Source of the DNA: JASLBX01 sp035762665
GTDB lineage: Bacteria; Actinomycetota; Actinomycetes; Jiangellales; Jiangellaceae
Direction of reading: 5' to 3'
Length of the DNA stretch: 64,000 bases
Assembly: GCA_035762665.1 (NCBI GenBank)
Contig: DASTNZ010000077.1
Location: 14,923 to 78,922 of the forward strand
Positions 9,113-16,919 of this stretch are shown in pieces. How positions within the stretch are numbered: the first letter of the stretch is position 1; each line of letters starts with the position of its first letter. The position numbers were made by a program, and so were the translations under genes. The notes beneath the pieces are model-generated. The model saw only the letters and a program-made list of their open reading frames with translations, had not been told where the DNA came from and did not search any database.

Positions 9113-9790
9113 ATGTTCAGGTACGACGACGCGGTCTTGGCGGAGTTTCCGACCATCCGGGCCGGCGTGGTCCATGCGAGCGGGTTGGTCAACGGTTCGA
9201 GCCCGGCTCCATTACGTGATCAGTATGAAATCGAGCAGCAAGTCGTTGCCGCCCGCCTCGCAAGTACGGCGATCGGCGACTTGCCCTCGATAGCAGCGTG
9301 GCGGCGGGTCTTCACCCGATTCGGCGCCAAGCCCACGCAGTACCGCTGTGCAGCCGAGGCGCTACTCCGCCGGCTCGCCAAACACGGTGACATTCCAGCC
9401 ATCAGCACGCTGGTGGATATCGGCAATCTGGTCTCTATCCGTTACGCCATGCCGGTGGCGGTCGTCGACCTTGCCGGCATCACGGGCATGACCACCGTCC
9501 AGTTCGCTGCCGGAGATGAGGTGTTCACCGACCTCGGCTCGTCGGCGAGCGTCCACCCTGAGCCGGGTGAGGTGATCTTTGCGGACGAGGCGCGCCGGGT
9601 GAGCGCTCGGCGCTGGTGCTGGCGCCAGAGCGCGCAGAGCGCGACCAGCGATGCGACGGTCGAGGCGCTCATCATCGTGGAAGGCCATCACGATGCGGCC
9701 GCGCCGGACGTCAAGGCCGCGACCGATGACATCACCACGCTGCTCCACACGTACCAGCCCGGATGCCAAGTGCGACTGCTGGACACTTAG
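9113..9790 (+). CDS. B3/B4 tRNA-editing-domain protein
   Basis: A 225-residue free-standing B3/B4 domain, the fold that edits mischarged tRNA in the beta subunit of phenylalanyl-tRNA synthetase. Recognisable stretches are WRRVFTRFGAKPTQYRCAAE, STLVDIGNLVSIRYAMPV and the late VEALIIVEGHHD. Stand-alone members are common and poorly understood; trans-editing or amino-acid binding are possible. The close link to azlCD and a PLP-domain regulator suggests a role around amino acid or analogue handling. The ATG follows AGCGGAG. Confidence 0.8.
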   Translation: MFRYDDAVLAEFPTIRAGVVHASGLVNGSSPAPLRDQYEIEQQVVAARLASTAIGDLPSIAAWRRVFTRFGAKPTQYRCAAEALLRRLAKHGDIPAISTLVDIGNLVSIRYAMPVAVVDLAGITGMTTVQFAAGDEVFTDLGSSASVHPEPGEVIFADEARRVSARRWCWRQSAQSATSDATVEALIIVEGHHDAAAPDVKAATDDITTLLHTYQPGCQVRLLDT

Positions 9791-9792
9791 CC

Positions 9793-9842
9793 GATCTTGC
9801 GACAATCCACACTGTCGGACGCTGTAGATTTGTCGCGAGATC
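9793..9842. terminator. Stem-loop after the B3/B4 gene
   Basis: Arms GATCTTGCGACAA (9793-9805) and TTGTCGCGAGATC (9830-9842) pair 12 of 13, the odd position being G-U compatible, around a 24-base loop. It sits between the azl/B3-B4 unit and the TetR promoter and probably ends transcription. There is no T-run, as is usual in actinobacteria. Confidence 0.5.
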
Positions 9843-9857
9843 AGCAGCGGAGAGTGC

Positions 9858-9887
9858 TTGACAAAGTTAGTGATTGACCACTAACTT
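9858..9887 (+). promoter_or_regulatory. TetR gene promoter with overlapping operator
   Basis: TTGACA (9858-9863) and TAACTT (9882-9887) form a plausible -35/-10 pair with 18 bases between. The spacer holds a palindrome with 9-base arms AAGTTAGTG and CACTAACTT (9864-9872 and 9879-9887). The 18-base core at 9867-9884 recurs, reversed, at 10506-10523, matching at 15 of 18 positions. This is a classic autorepressed TetR layout. Confidence 0.75.
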
Positions 9888-9915
9888 CTACGGTGTGGCC
9901 AAAGGGAGTGAGCGA

Positions 9916-10461
9916 ATGTCCGCCGATGAGCGGCGTGACGCCGTCGTCCGCGCGGCGATCACCGAGTTCGCCCACGGCGGGTACCAGGGCACATCTACGG
10001 CCGCCATCGCGAATCGGGTGGGTGTGTCGCAGCCGTATCTGTTCAGGCTCTTTCCGGACAAGCGGGCGATCTTCCTGGCCGCCGCCAAGCGGTGCACCGA
10101 CGACATCCGTCGGGGCTTCGCCGAGGTCAGCGAGGGTCTCGCGGGCGACGAGGCACACCATGCGATGGGCACCGCGTACAGCGACCTGATCGCCGACCGT
10201 GACCGGCTGGTGTTCCAGATGCAGATGTACGTCGCGGCCGCCACGGCGACGGAAGCCGGTGACGTCGAGTTCGCGTCGGAGATCCGCCGCGCGTGGACCG
10301 ATTTATGGGATCTCGTGCACCTTCGGCTTGGTGACCCGGACGTCACCGGTGACTTCATGGCGACTGGCATGTTGATCAATGTGTTGCTCGCCCTCGGTTA
10401 CCCCCTCGATCACCGGGTTTGGGCGAGCCTCCACCTGAGGGACGGCGACGCCTCCACCTAG
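9916..10461 (+). CDS. TetR/AcrR family repressor
   Basis: A 181-residue TetR-family repressor. The helix-turn-helix reads YQGTSTAAIANRVGVSQPYL followed by FRLFPDKRAIFLAA. The ligand-binding half is variable and gives no ligand. AAAGGGAG before the ATG at 9916 fixes the start; a TTG further upstream would put the operator inside the gene. Matching palindromes before this gene and before the exporter at 10534 show that it most likely represses both itself and that exporter. Confidence 0.88.
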   Translation: MSADERRDAVVRAAITEFAHGGYQGTSTAAIANRVGVSQPYLFRLFPDKRAIFLAAAKRCTDDIRRGFAEVSEGLAGDEAHHAMGTAYSDLIADRDRLVFQMQMYVAAATATEAGDVEFASEIRRAWTDLWDLVHLRLGDPDVTGDFMATGMLINVLLALGYPLDHRVWASLHLRDGDAST

Positions 10462-10505
10462 CCGCTCAAAGTTCATCGCCTAGCGCTGCTTGCTGTCCGC
10501 AGAAG

Positions 10506-10523
10506 TTAGTTATCAATCACTTA
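10506..10523. promoter_or_regulatory. TetR operator of the exporter gene
   Basis: TTAGTTATCAATCACTTA, read on the other strand, matches the operator core at 9867-9884 at 15 of 18 positions. It abuts the AGGAGG ribosome site of the MFS exporter, so the bound repressor would block transcription at or just after initiation. Confidence 0.65.
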
Positions 10524-10533
10524 GGAGGGTTCA

Positions 10534-11964
10534 ATGTCGCAGCCCATCACCTCGCGTGCGAACGTCATCTGGACGTTGGTCCTGACGAGTGCGGCGACGT
10601 TCATGGCAGCACTCGACAACCTGGTCGTCACGACCGCTTTACCCGTCATCAGGGAGGACCTGGCCGGCAATCTGGCCGACCTGGAGTGGATCGTCAACGG
10701 ATATACGCTGCCGTTCGCCTGTCTGCTGCTGTTCGCGGCTGCTCTCGGCGACCGGTTCGGTCGGCGTCGAGTGTTCGCGGCGGGCATTGCCCTGTTCGTC
10801 GCGGCATCGGCCGGCGCGGCGCTCGCGTCGAGCACCGATGCCCTGATAGCGGCTCGCGCATTGCAGGGTGCCGGCGCAGCCGCGCTGATGCCGCTGAGCC
10901 TCACTCTGATCTCGGCCGCCGTGTCACCGAACCGGCGCGGGATGGCGTTCGGCATCTGGGGTGCGGTCAACGGCGTGGCGATCGCGAGCGGGCCACTCGT
11001 TGGCGGCACGATCACGGAGCACTTGTCCTGGCACTGGATCTTTTGGCTGAACGTCCCGATCGGGATTGCCCTCATCCCGCTCGTGCTGACCCGCCTGTCC
11101 GAAAGCTACGGTCCGAACAACCGCCTGGACCTGGTCGGGACGGTGCTCGCCAGCGCGGGTCTGCTCGGCATCGTGCTGTCGATCGTCCGCGGCCACGAAC
11201 ACGGCTGGACATCTGCTCCGGTGCTTGCCGGGTTCGCGGTGGGCGTCGCGCTGCTGGTGGCCTTCGTCCGGTGGGAATTGCGCACGCCCGCGCCCATGCT
11301 GCCTATGCGGTTCTTCCGCTCGCCGGCGTTCAGCGCGATCAACGTGGCCGGCCTGCTGATGTTCTTCGGCGCATTCGGCTCGATCTTCCTGCTCACCCAG
11401 TTCCTGCAGTTCATCCAGGGCTACTCGCCCCAGGAGGCGGGGTTGCGGATGCTGCCGTGGACGGCGATGCCCATGGTCGTGGCGCCGATCGCCGGTGCAC
11501 TGGCCGACCGGATCGGCGGCCGACCCATTGTCATGACAGGCTTCCTGACGATGGCTACGGGTCTCGGCTGGTTCGCGGTGGTGAATGAGCCTAACGTCAG
11601 CTACCTCACTCAGGTGCCTGCTTTCATGCTCTCAGGCATCGGCATGGCGCTGTTCTTCGCGCCGGCTGGGGCGATCCTCATGGGTTCCGTGCCGCCGGCC
11701 GAGCAGGGCATTGCGTCCGGAGTGAACAACTCCGTGCGTGAGGTGGGTGGAGCGCTCGGCGTCGCGGTGCTCGCGTCGGTGTTCGCCGCCCAAGGCGGTT
11801 ACGACACACCGCAGATGTTCACCGACGGTCTGGTTCCGGCCCTGTGGCTGGGAGTCGTGAGCCTCGTCGCAGCCGCCGTGGCGATGCTGTGGGTCCCGCG
11901 CGGCCGGCACGGGATCGAGGCGCCTGCCATCCATGCGGTGGACGAAGTTGCGGTGCCCGCCTGA
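10534..11964 (+). CDS. MFS drug exporter, EmrB/QacA (DHA2) type
   Basis: A 476-residue proton-coupled multidrug exporter with about 14 membrane helices. Signature stretches are MAALDNLVVTTALPVI in helix 1 (motif D1 of 14-TM exporters), ALGDRFGRRRVF (motif A) and ALQGAGAAALMPLSL. The start follows a perfect AGGAGG at 10523-10528. The upstream palindrome links it to the TetR protein encoded just before. Drug specificity is not predictable. Confidence 0.9.
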   Translation: MSQPITSRANVIWTLVLTSAATFMAALDNLVVTTALPVIREDLAGNLADLEWIVNGYTLPFACLLLFAAALGDRFGRRRVFAAGIALFVAASAGAALASSTDALIAARALQGAGAAALMPLSLTLISAAVSPNRRGMAFGIWGAVNGVAIASGPLVGGTITEHLSWHWIFWLNVPIGIALIPLVLTRLSESYGPNNRLDLVGTVLASAGLLGIVLSIVRGHEHGWTSAPVLAGFAVGVALLVAFVRWELRTPAPMLPMRFFRSPAFSAINVAGLLMFFGAFGSIFLLTQFLQFIQGYSPQEAGLRMLPWTAMPMVVAPIAGALADRIGGRPIVMTGFLTMATGLGWFAVVNEPNVSYLTQVPAFMLSGIGMALFFAPAGAILMGSVPPAEQGIASGVNNSVREVGGALGVAVLASVFAAQGGYDTPQMFTDGLVPALWLGVVSLVAAAVAMLWVPRGRHGIEAPAIHAVDEVAVPA

Positions 11965-12043
11965 CCGCGCAGGGCCGGCGATGGATGGATGTTCAGCTCC
12001 GCCGCTCAAGTCGGTGTGCCGCGCAAGGATAGGACGGGGCAGA

Positions 12044-12832
12044 TCACGATGATCGACGACTAGACGTGCGGCGCTGGATCAGTTCGGCGAGGCCGTCGAG
12101 GATTCGATCGAGGCCGAAGTGGTACGCGTGGTCCGGGTTGAACGCTGCCCCGTGTGCCTGGCCGGCGGCCGTGCCGACCCGGGCGGCCAGCGGATATGCC
12201 GCAGCATCGATGATGCGGCTGAGTAGCGGTTGGTTCGCGGCCCACCACTCCTCGTCGTCAAGCTGGCTCAGGTGTTGGGCCGTCCGGACCTCTTCGGCTG
12301 CTTGGACGGAGGTTCGGACGAACTGCAGCACGAGCGTCAGCGCGGCGTCCATCTCGACGTCGTCAAGCCCGGTCCCGTCGATCGCGGCGAGCTCGTGCTC
12401 GTATTTGTCGAGGGCTCCGGGACCAAGCGGCGGCCGGACGGTAGAGATCGTGGCGGCCCACAGGTGAGTCGCGAACAGGCCGCGGTTGTCGGACGCAACC
12501 GCCTCCAGGCGGGCTCGCCAAGGTTTGCCGTCGAACGGCGTGCGTCGCATCTGGCCGTAGGCCTGATCGAGCATCAGATCGAGCAGTTCTGCCTTGCCCG
12601 GCACGTAGGTGTAGAGGGTCATGGTGGCGACGCCGAGCTCCTGAGCCAGCCGGCGCATGGTCACGGCGTCGAGACCTTCGGCATCCGCGACCGATATGGC
12701 GGCGTCAACGATTGCATTGATGGTCAGTCCCGGCTGCGGGCCTCTCCGGGACGAGCGCGTGGGCTCGCGCCACAACAGCGCAAGTGTGCGAGCCGGGTCT
12801 CCTGCGCCGCTCACGGATGTGGGCACCGTCAC
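12044..12832 (-). CDS. TetR family repressor with TetR-class C-terminal domain
   Basis: A 262-residue repressor with an extended N-terminus, then a helix-turn-helix at about 40-85 (VTMRRLAQELGVATMTLYTY). The C-terminal half (EEWWAANQPLLSRI, HAYHFGLDRILDGLAELI) resembles the TetR_C domain of tetracycline-class repressors. It starts at GTG 12832 behind AGGAAAGGT. A near-perfect palindrome at 12861-12878 lies between this gene and the divergent VOC gene, which makes that VOC protein its probable target. Confidence 0.86.
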   Translation of the reverse strand: MTVPTSVSGAGDPARTLALLWREPTRSSRRGPQPGLTINAIVDAAISVADAEGLDAVTMRRLAQELGVATMTLYTYVPGKAELLDLMLDQAYGQMRRTPFDGKPWRARLEAVASDNRGLFATHLWAATISTVRPPLGPGALDKYEHELAAIDGTGLDDVEMDAALTLVLQFVRTSVQAAEEVRTAQHLSQLDDEEWWAANQPLLSRIIDAAAYPLAARVGTAAGQAHGAAFNPDHAYHFGLDRILDGLAELIQRRTSSRRSS

Positions 12833-12860
12833 ACCTTTCCTGGCACAAATCTCGTACCAT

Positions 12861-12878
12861 GTACGTTGTACGACGTAC
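12861..12878. promoter_or_regulatory. Palindromic operator between TetR and VOC genes
   Basis: GTACGTTGTACGACGTAC reads the same on both strands except for one mismatched pair, so 16 of 18 positions are symmetric. It sits 29 bases before the TetR start and 34 bases before the VOC start, as expected for a shared operator. Confidence 0.7.
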
Positions 12879-12911
12879 AGAATCCTCTCTGCGCCAGTGT
12901 AGGAGGCTCAG

Positions 12912-13304
12912 TTGAACATCACCGCGTCGGCCATCTCGCTCAACGTCAAGGACGTGGCCGCCTCTGCCGCGTTTCTAACGGACCACTTCGGCTTCACCCA
13001 AGACATGGAGGCGGACGGGTTCGTCTCGCTGTCCCGGCCAGACGCCGGGTTCAATGTGATCTTCCTGCGAACTGGCCTGGAGAGCTTCCAGCCTGGCTAC
13101 ATGCGCCACACCAGCGCGGACGGCCTGCTCGTCGTCTTCGTGGTCGACGACATCGATCGTGAGCACGGCCGGTTGCTGACCGAACGTGTGGAGATCACGA
13201 CAGCGCTGCAGACCGAACCTTGGGGTGAGCGGTTCTTCCAGGTCACCGACCCCAATGGAGTGATCATCCAGCTCGTCCAGTGGATGACCGAGCCGGAGGC
13301 GTAG
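12912..13304 (+). CDS. VOC family (glyoxalase/bleomycin-resistance-fold) protein
   Basis: A 130-residue VOC protein with ISLNVKDVAASAAFLTDHFG at the N-terminus and FFQVTDPNGVIIQLVQWM at the C-terminal metal strand. It starts at a TTG preceded by AGGAGG at 12901-12906. The divergent TetR gene and shared palindrome make it an inducible gene, perhaps for detoxifying or sequestering a small ligand sensed by the repressor. The substrate is unknown. Confidence 0.84.
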   Translation: MNITASAISLNVKDVAASAAFLTDHFGFTQDMEADGFVSLSRPDAGFNVIFLRTGLESFQPGYMRHTSADGLLVVFVVDDIDREHGRLLTERVEITTALQTEPWGERFFQVTDPNGVIIQLVQWMTEPEA

Positions 13305-13377
13305 CACTTCCGCCCGGCCGTTCTGTGCGGCGAGAGCCGTACTCAGGCCGCCCCGGACGCGATGTCGTCGGCGTCCC

Positions 13378-13476
13378 GGCGATCCACTCCATCAGCGGGA
13401 TGAGCAGGGCGACGATCTCCCCGCCGCGAGAGGTGAGGCTGTAGTCGACCCGGCGCGGGATGACCGGCTTGGCGTC
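13378..13476 (-). pseudogene. HxlR-family regulator relic (C-terminal fragment)
   Basis: The minus strand encodes PVIPRRVDYSLTSRGGEIV followed by ALLIPLMEWIA, the wing and last helix of an HxlR-type winged helix. The upstream part of this frame does not contain the expected family N-terminus with its conserved cysteine and recognition helix. I read it as the tail of a decayed gene. The rest of the 466-base gap (13305-13770) shows only the paired operators nearer the next TetR gene. Confidence 0.5.
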
Positions 13477-13679
13477 ACGACGTCCATGCGAGAAGCGGTA
13501 GCGGTCGCGTTGCGGTAGGCGCACGGTCGCCGGGTACGGGAGTGAGTGAACCGCCCCGCCCAGGCATCCGGCCCGTGTTGCGGCCTTCATGCAGGTCATC
13601 GATCTTTCAGTCGGACGTTTCCCGTAGTACCGAAACCCCTCCACCAGATCTGTGATGCAGCTCACACTCCCTTTTGGGA

Positions 13680-13706
13680 CTACCGGGGATGGGCTCCCCG
13701 TTTAGC
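13680..13706. promoter_or_regulatory. Upstream copy of tandem TetR operators
   Basis: An imperfect palindrome with CCGGGG, a 7-base centre and CCCCG, flanked by CTA and TTTAGC. It has the same architecture as the perfect element centred 40 bases downstream, about four helical turns away, so two dimers could bind the same DNA face. Confidence 0.55.
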
Positions 13707-13717
13707 AAAGTGTTCGG

Positions 13718-13746
13718 GCTAACCGGGGAGGAATTCCCCGGTTAGC
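13718..13746. promoter_or_regulatory. Perfect TetR operator before the third TetR gene
   Basis: Arms GCTAACCGGGG (13718-13728) and CCCCGGTTAGC (13736-13746) are exact reverse complements around a 7-base centre. The element lies 24 bases before the TetR start and is most simply an autoregulatory operator for the TetR-exporter pair. Confidence 0.7.
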
Positions 13747-13770
13747 TGGTGAGAGCACAAGGGGAAATCC

Positions 13771-14421
13771 ATGGGCGTCGATGTTGCGACTCTCGAGCCG
13801 GAGCACCGGCTACGGGCCGACGCGCAGCGCAACCGCGATCGAATCATCGCTGCTGCTCGCGACGCGTTCCTGGAGACCGGACCCGACGTGGCGCTGGACG
13901 CCATCGCCCACCGGGCGGGGGTGGGCAACGCGACCGTGTATCGGCACTTCGCCGATCGCGACGAACTCGTCCTGGCCGTCGCGCTCTCTGCCATCGATCG
14001 CATCATCGCTCACGCCGATCTTGCCATTGCCGCGGAGCCGGATGCATTCGAGGCGCTGCGCCGGTTCGCGTTCAAGGCGGCCGATGAGCGAATCGGATCG
14101 CTGAGCGCGGTGTTCTGCGGCGTCGTCGAACCTTCTGACCCCCGGGTCGTCGACGCCCGGGTGCGGTTCGAGGCCGCCGTAGATCGGGTGATGGATCGCG
14201 CCCGCCGCGCCGGCCAACTCCGGCCGGACGTCGAGCGAGGCGATCTCCTGGCCGCGATCACGCAGTTGACCAGGCCCGTGCCTGGAACGACGTGTGGGCA
14301 GTTCGGCCCATACGTCCACCGCCACCTCAACATCTTCCTCGACGGCCTCCGCGCCCCAGCCAGGTCAACATTGCCAGGGGCGGCCGTCACTCTGGAGGGC
14401 CTCCGGCAGCGCATGTCGTAA
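13771..14421 (+). CDS. TetR/AcrR family repressor
   Basis: A 216-residue TetR-family repressor. The DNA-binding domain contains VALDAIAHRAGVGNATVYRH followed by FADRDELVLAVA. AAGGGGAAA precedes the ATG. It is transcribed toward, and 51 bases before, an MFS exporter, and two tandem palindromes precede it. The pair is probably one repressed operon, as no similar operator lies directly in front of the exporter. Confidence 0.88.
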   Translation: MGVDVATLEPEHRLRADAQRNRDRIIAAARDAFLETGPDVALDAIAHRAGVGNATVYRHFADRDELVLAVALSAIDRIIAHADLAIAAEPDAFEALRRFAFKAADERIGSLSAVFCGVVEPSDPRVVDARVRFEAAVDRVMDRARRAGQLRPDVERGDLLAAITQLTRPVPGTTCGQFGPYVHRHLNIFLDGLRAPARSTLPGAAVTLEGLRQRMS

Positions 14422-14472
14422 CCGCGGAGTCCCAGCCCAGAACAGTCCGACTAACGATTGGTAAGCACACAC

Positions 14473-15996
14473 ATGTCTGCAGTCAGCGGAATATCCCAAA
14501 AGTCACAAGTTGACCCAAGACGATGGAGGGCTCTCGCCTTCATCGCGATCGCCCAGTTGATGGTGATCCTGGACGCGACGATCGTGAACATCGCGCTGCC
14601 GTCGGCCCAGGCCGATCTCGGCATTTCGGACGGTAACCGGCAGTGGGTCATCACTGCCTATGCCCTCGCCTTCGGCGGGCTGCTGCTGCTAGGTGGCCGG
14701 ATCGCCGACATGTGGGGCCGTAAGAACACTTTCATGACCGGACTCGTCGGCTTCGCCCTCGCATCTGCGATTGGTGGTGCGGCGGTAAACGAACTGATGC
14801 TGTTCGTGTCCCGTGCGCTTCAGGGCGTGTTCGGTGCGCTGCTGGCACCGGCCGCGCTTTCGCTGCTCGCGGTGATGTTCACTGATCCGAAAGAGCGAGC
14901 CAAAGCATTCGGCATCTTCGGCGCGATCGCCGGTGGTGGTGCCGCCATCGGTCTCACGCTCGGTGGTCTGCTGACCGAGTACCTGGACTGGCGCTGGGTC
15001 TTCTACGTGAACATCCCGATCGCAGTCATCGCTGTGCTCGGTGGCATGATCGAGATTCGGGAGCCGGAGGGCCGGAACCGGTCGCCGCTCGACATTCCGG
15101 GCGTCCTGTTGGGCACGCTGGGTCTAGTCGCGCTCGTGTACGGGTTCACCCGCGCCGAGTCGGACGGCTGGACGGACAGCCTGACCCTGGCGATGTTCGC
15201 CGCTACGGTTGTCCTGCTGGCCGCCTTTGTCCTCGTCGAGCGGAGGGTGTCCGCACCGCTGCTGCCGTTGCGGGTTGTTATCGACCGGAACCGGGGTGGT
15301 GTTTACGCCTCTCTTGGGCTCGCGACCATAGCCCTGTTCGGGTTGTTCCTGTTCCTCACGTACTACCTGCAGATCGTGAAGGGCTACAGCCCAATCCGGA
15401 CGGGCGTGGCATTCCTGCCCATGGTCGCCGGCATGGTTACCGGGTCGACCCAGATCGGCGCCAGGTTCATGACGCGGGTCCCGGCCAGGTATCTCATGAC
15501 GCCGGGCTTGCTGGTGGCCTCCACCGGCATGCTCCTGCTTACGCAGATCGGGACGGATAGCTCGTACGTCGGGTTGATCCTGCCGGCCTTCTTGCTGATC
15601 GGGCTGGGTATGGGCACGACATTCATGCCGGCGATGAGCCTGGCTACGTACGGAGTCGAGCCGCGCGACGCCGGTATCGCGTCCGCAATGATCAACACCT
15701 CCCAGCAGGTTGGTGGGGCGATCGGGGTGGCTCTGCTCAACACCATCGCGGCGAGTGCGACCACCTCGTTCGTGGCGGCCAACGTGGCTGGCGCCGCCTC
15801 GCCCGAGCTACTGCAGTTGGAGGCAATGGTGCACGGATTCACCTCCGCCATCTGGTTGGCAGTCGGCATCCTGGTCGGTTCTGCGGCCATAGCGTTCCTA
15901 CTCGTCAACGCGGGATCGCAGAGCCAGCAGCCGGAGTTCGCCGACGGGGACGAACTGGCCGGCGAAGGGGAGGCTGCGCCGGTTATCGCCCACTGA
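14473..15996 (+). CDS. MFS drug exporter, EmrB/QacA (DHA2) type
   Basis: A 507-residue, 14-helix proton-driven multidrug exporter. Helix 1 carries MVILDATIVNIALPSAQADL, the loop LLGGRIADMWGRKNTF holds motif A, and RALQGVFGALLAPAALSLLA motif B/C. A short hydrophilic C-terminal tail follows the last helix. The ATG at 14473 is preferred to a TTG five codons upstream; no strong ribosome site is seen, fitting translation coupled to the TetR gene. Confidence 0.88.
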   Translation: MSAVSGISQKSQVDPRRWRALAFIAIAQLMVILDATIVNIALPSAQADLGISDGNRQWVITAYALAFGGLLLLGGRIADMWGRKNTFMTGLVGFALASAIGGAAVNELMLFVSRALQGVFGALLAPAALSLLAVMFTDPKERAKAFGIFGAIAGGGAAIGLTLGGLLTEYLDWRWVFYVNIPIAVIAVLGGMIEIREPEGRNRSPLDIPGVLLGTLGLVALVYGFTRAESDGWTDSLTLAMFAATVVLLAAFVLVERRVSAPLLPLRVVIDRNRGGVYASLGLATIALFGLFLFLTYYLQIVKGYSPIRTGVAFLPMVAGMVTGSTQIGARFMTRVPARYLMTPGLLVASTGMLLLTQIGTDSSYVGLILPAFLLIGLGMGTTFMPAMSLATYGVEPRDAGIASAMINTSQQVGGAIGVALLNTIAASATTSFVAANVAGAASPELLQLEAMVHGFTSAIWLAVGILVGSAAIAFLLVNAGSQSQQPEFADGDELAGEGEAAPVIAH

Positions 15997-16030
15997 GCAG
16001 GGGCGAAACGCCGGGGCATGCCTTGGGGAC

Positions 16031-16070
16031 GAACGAGGGCTACGGGTCGACGATCTCGTAGCCCTCGTTC
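16031..16070. terminator. Bidirectional terminator hairpin
   Basis: Perfect 14-base arms GAACGAGGGCTACG (16031-16044) and CGTAGCCCTCGTTC (16057-16070) around a 12-base loop. The hairpin lies between the convergent exporter and deacetylase-like genes and includes the stop codon of the latter. Confidence 0.75.
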
Positions 16071-16840
16071 TGTAGGTCGGTGATCAGCGTATCGAGCGCC
16101 GCCACGGTGTCGGACCGGTCGCCACCGCCGTCGTGCAGGACCACGATGTCGCCGGGGTTGACCTCGGCGAGAACGGTGTCGACGATGGCCGCGGCTCCCG
16201 GCTGTTCCCAGTCGCGAGGGTCGAGGCTCCAGCCAAGCGGCGTATGGTCGTACGCCTCGGCGATCTCGTTCACCTCCGCGCTGAACGCACCCGCCGGGGC
16301 CCGGAAATACGGCACTTCGACGCTAGGGACGGCGGCCTGGATGGCATCTCGGCCGCCTTCGATCTCCGCCTGGATCTCGGCGTCGTCGCGGTCGGCGAGG
16401 TTGGCGTCCTGAGTAAGCCCCTGGTTGCAGAGGGTGTGGCCCTCGTCGGCGATGCGGCCGACCAGCTCAGGATGCTCCCATGCCTGCTCGCCGATGACGC
16501 AGAACGTCGCCTGGACATCGTGACGGTCGAGCACGTCGAGCACTTGCTGGGTGTGAGCCGGATCCGGGCCTGATGAAAAGGTCAGTGCAACGACCTTGGC
16601 GCCGCTGTCAACAGACGTGACTGCTCCGGTCATCTCGACGCCAGAGATTCCGGCATCAATTTGGGTCGGCACCTCTTCCTGAGTGGAATCGGCGTCCTCT
16701 TCCTGGGAATCGGCATCCTCTTCCTGCGAGGAATCGACATCCGGCAGGTCGAGATCGGCGCTCTCGAAGTCGCCGGCCTGGGTGGCGATGACGATGCCGA
16801 TGATCAAGCCGGCGACTGCTGCTCCGGTTCCGTTGGCCAT
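16040..16840 (-). CDS. Secreted or anchored NodB-fold protein lacking catalytic residues
   Basis: A 266-residue protein with an N-terminal membrane anchor (VAGLIIGIVIATQAG), an acidic repeated linker (QEEDADS units) and a NodB polysaccharide-deacetylase domain from about residue 80. The fold is well conserved (VLDVLDRHDVQATFCVIGE, WSLDPRDW, DIVVLHDGGGDRSDTVAALD). However, the catalytic TFDD motif is TFSS and the HxxxH-type metal motif reads NQGLTQ, so the base/metal aspartates and both zinc histidines are missing. It is unlikely to be an active deacetylase; binding to cell-wall glycans is a reasonable guess. It stands alone. Confidence 0.82.
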   Translation of the reverse strand: MANGTGAAVAGLIIGIVIATQAGDFESADLDLPDVDSSQEEDADSQEEDADSTQEEVPTQIDAGISGVEMTGAVTSVDSGAKVVALTFSSGPDPAHTQQVLDVLDRHDVQATFCVIGEQAWEHPELVGRIADEGHTLCNQGLTQDANLADRDDAEIQAEIEGGRDAIQAAVPSVEVPYFRAPAGAFSAEVNEIAEAYDHTPLGWSLDPRDWEQPGAAAIVDTVLAEVNPGDIVVLHDGGGDRSDTVAALDTLITDLQNEGYEIVDP

Positions 16841-16919
16841 GAGTGACGCCTGTCGGGTCGAGTTCCCAGCGATTGTTTACCCACGAGATCGATTAAGAAA
16901 CCTCGACACCCGTAGGCGA

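Noticed and set aside
13305..13680. tRNA or other small structured RNA in the long gap
   Set aside because: No cloverleaf, TPsiC-like GGTTCGA or CCA-type pattern was seen; only the HxlR relic is recognisable.
16680..16740. Direct repeats CTCTTCCTG spaced about 30 bases
   Set aside because: They encode the QEEDADS linker repeats of the NodB-like protein; too few and too short for a CRISPR array or a mobile element.
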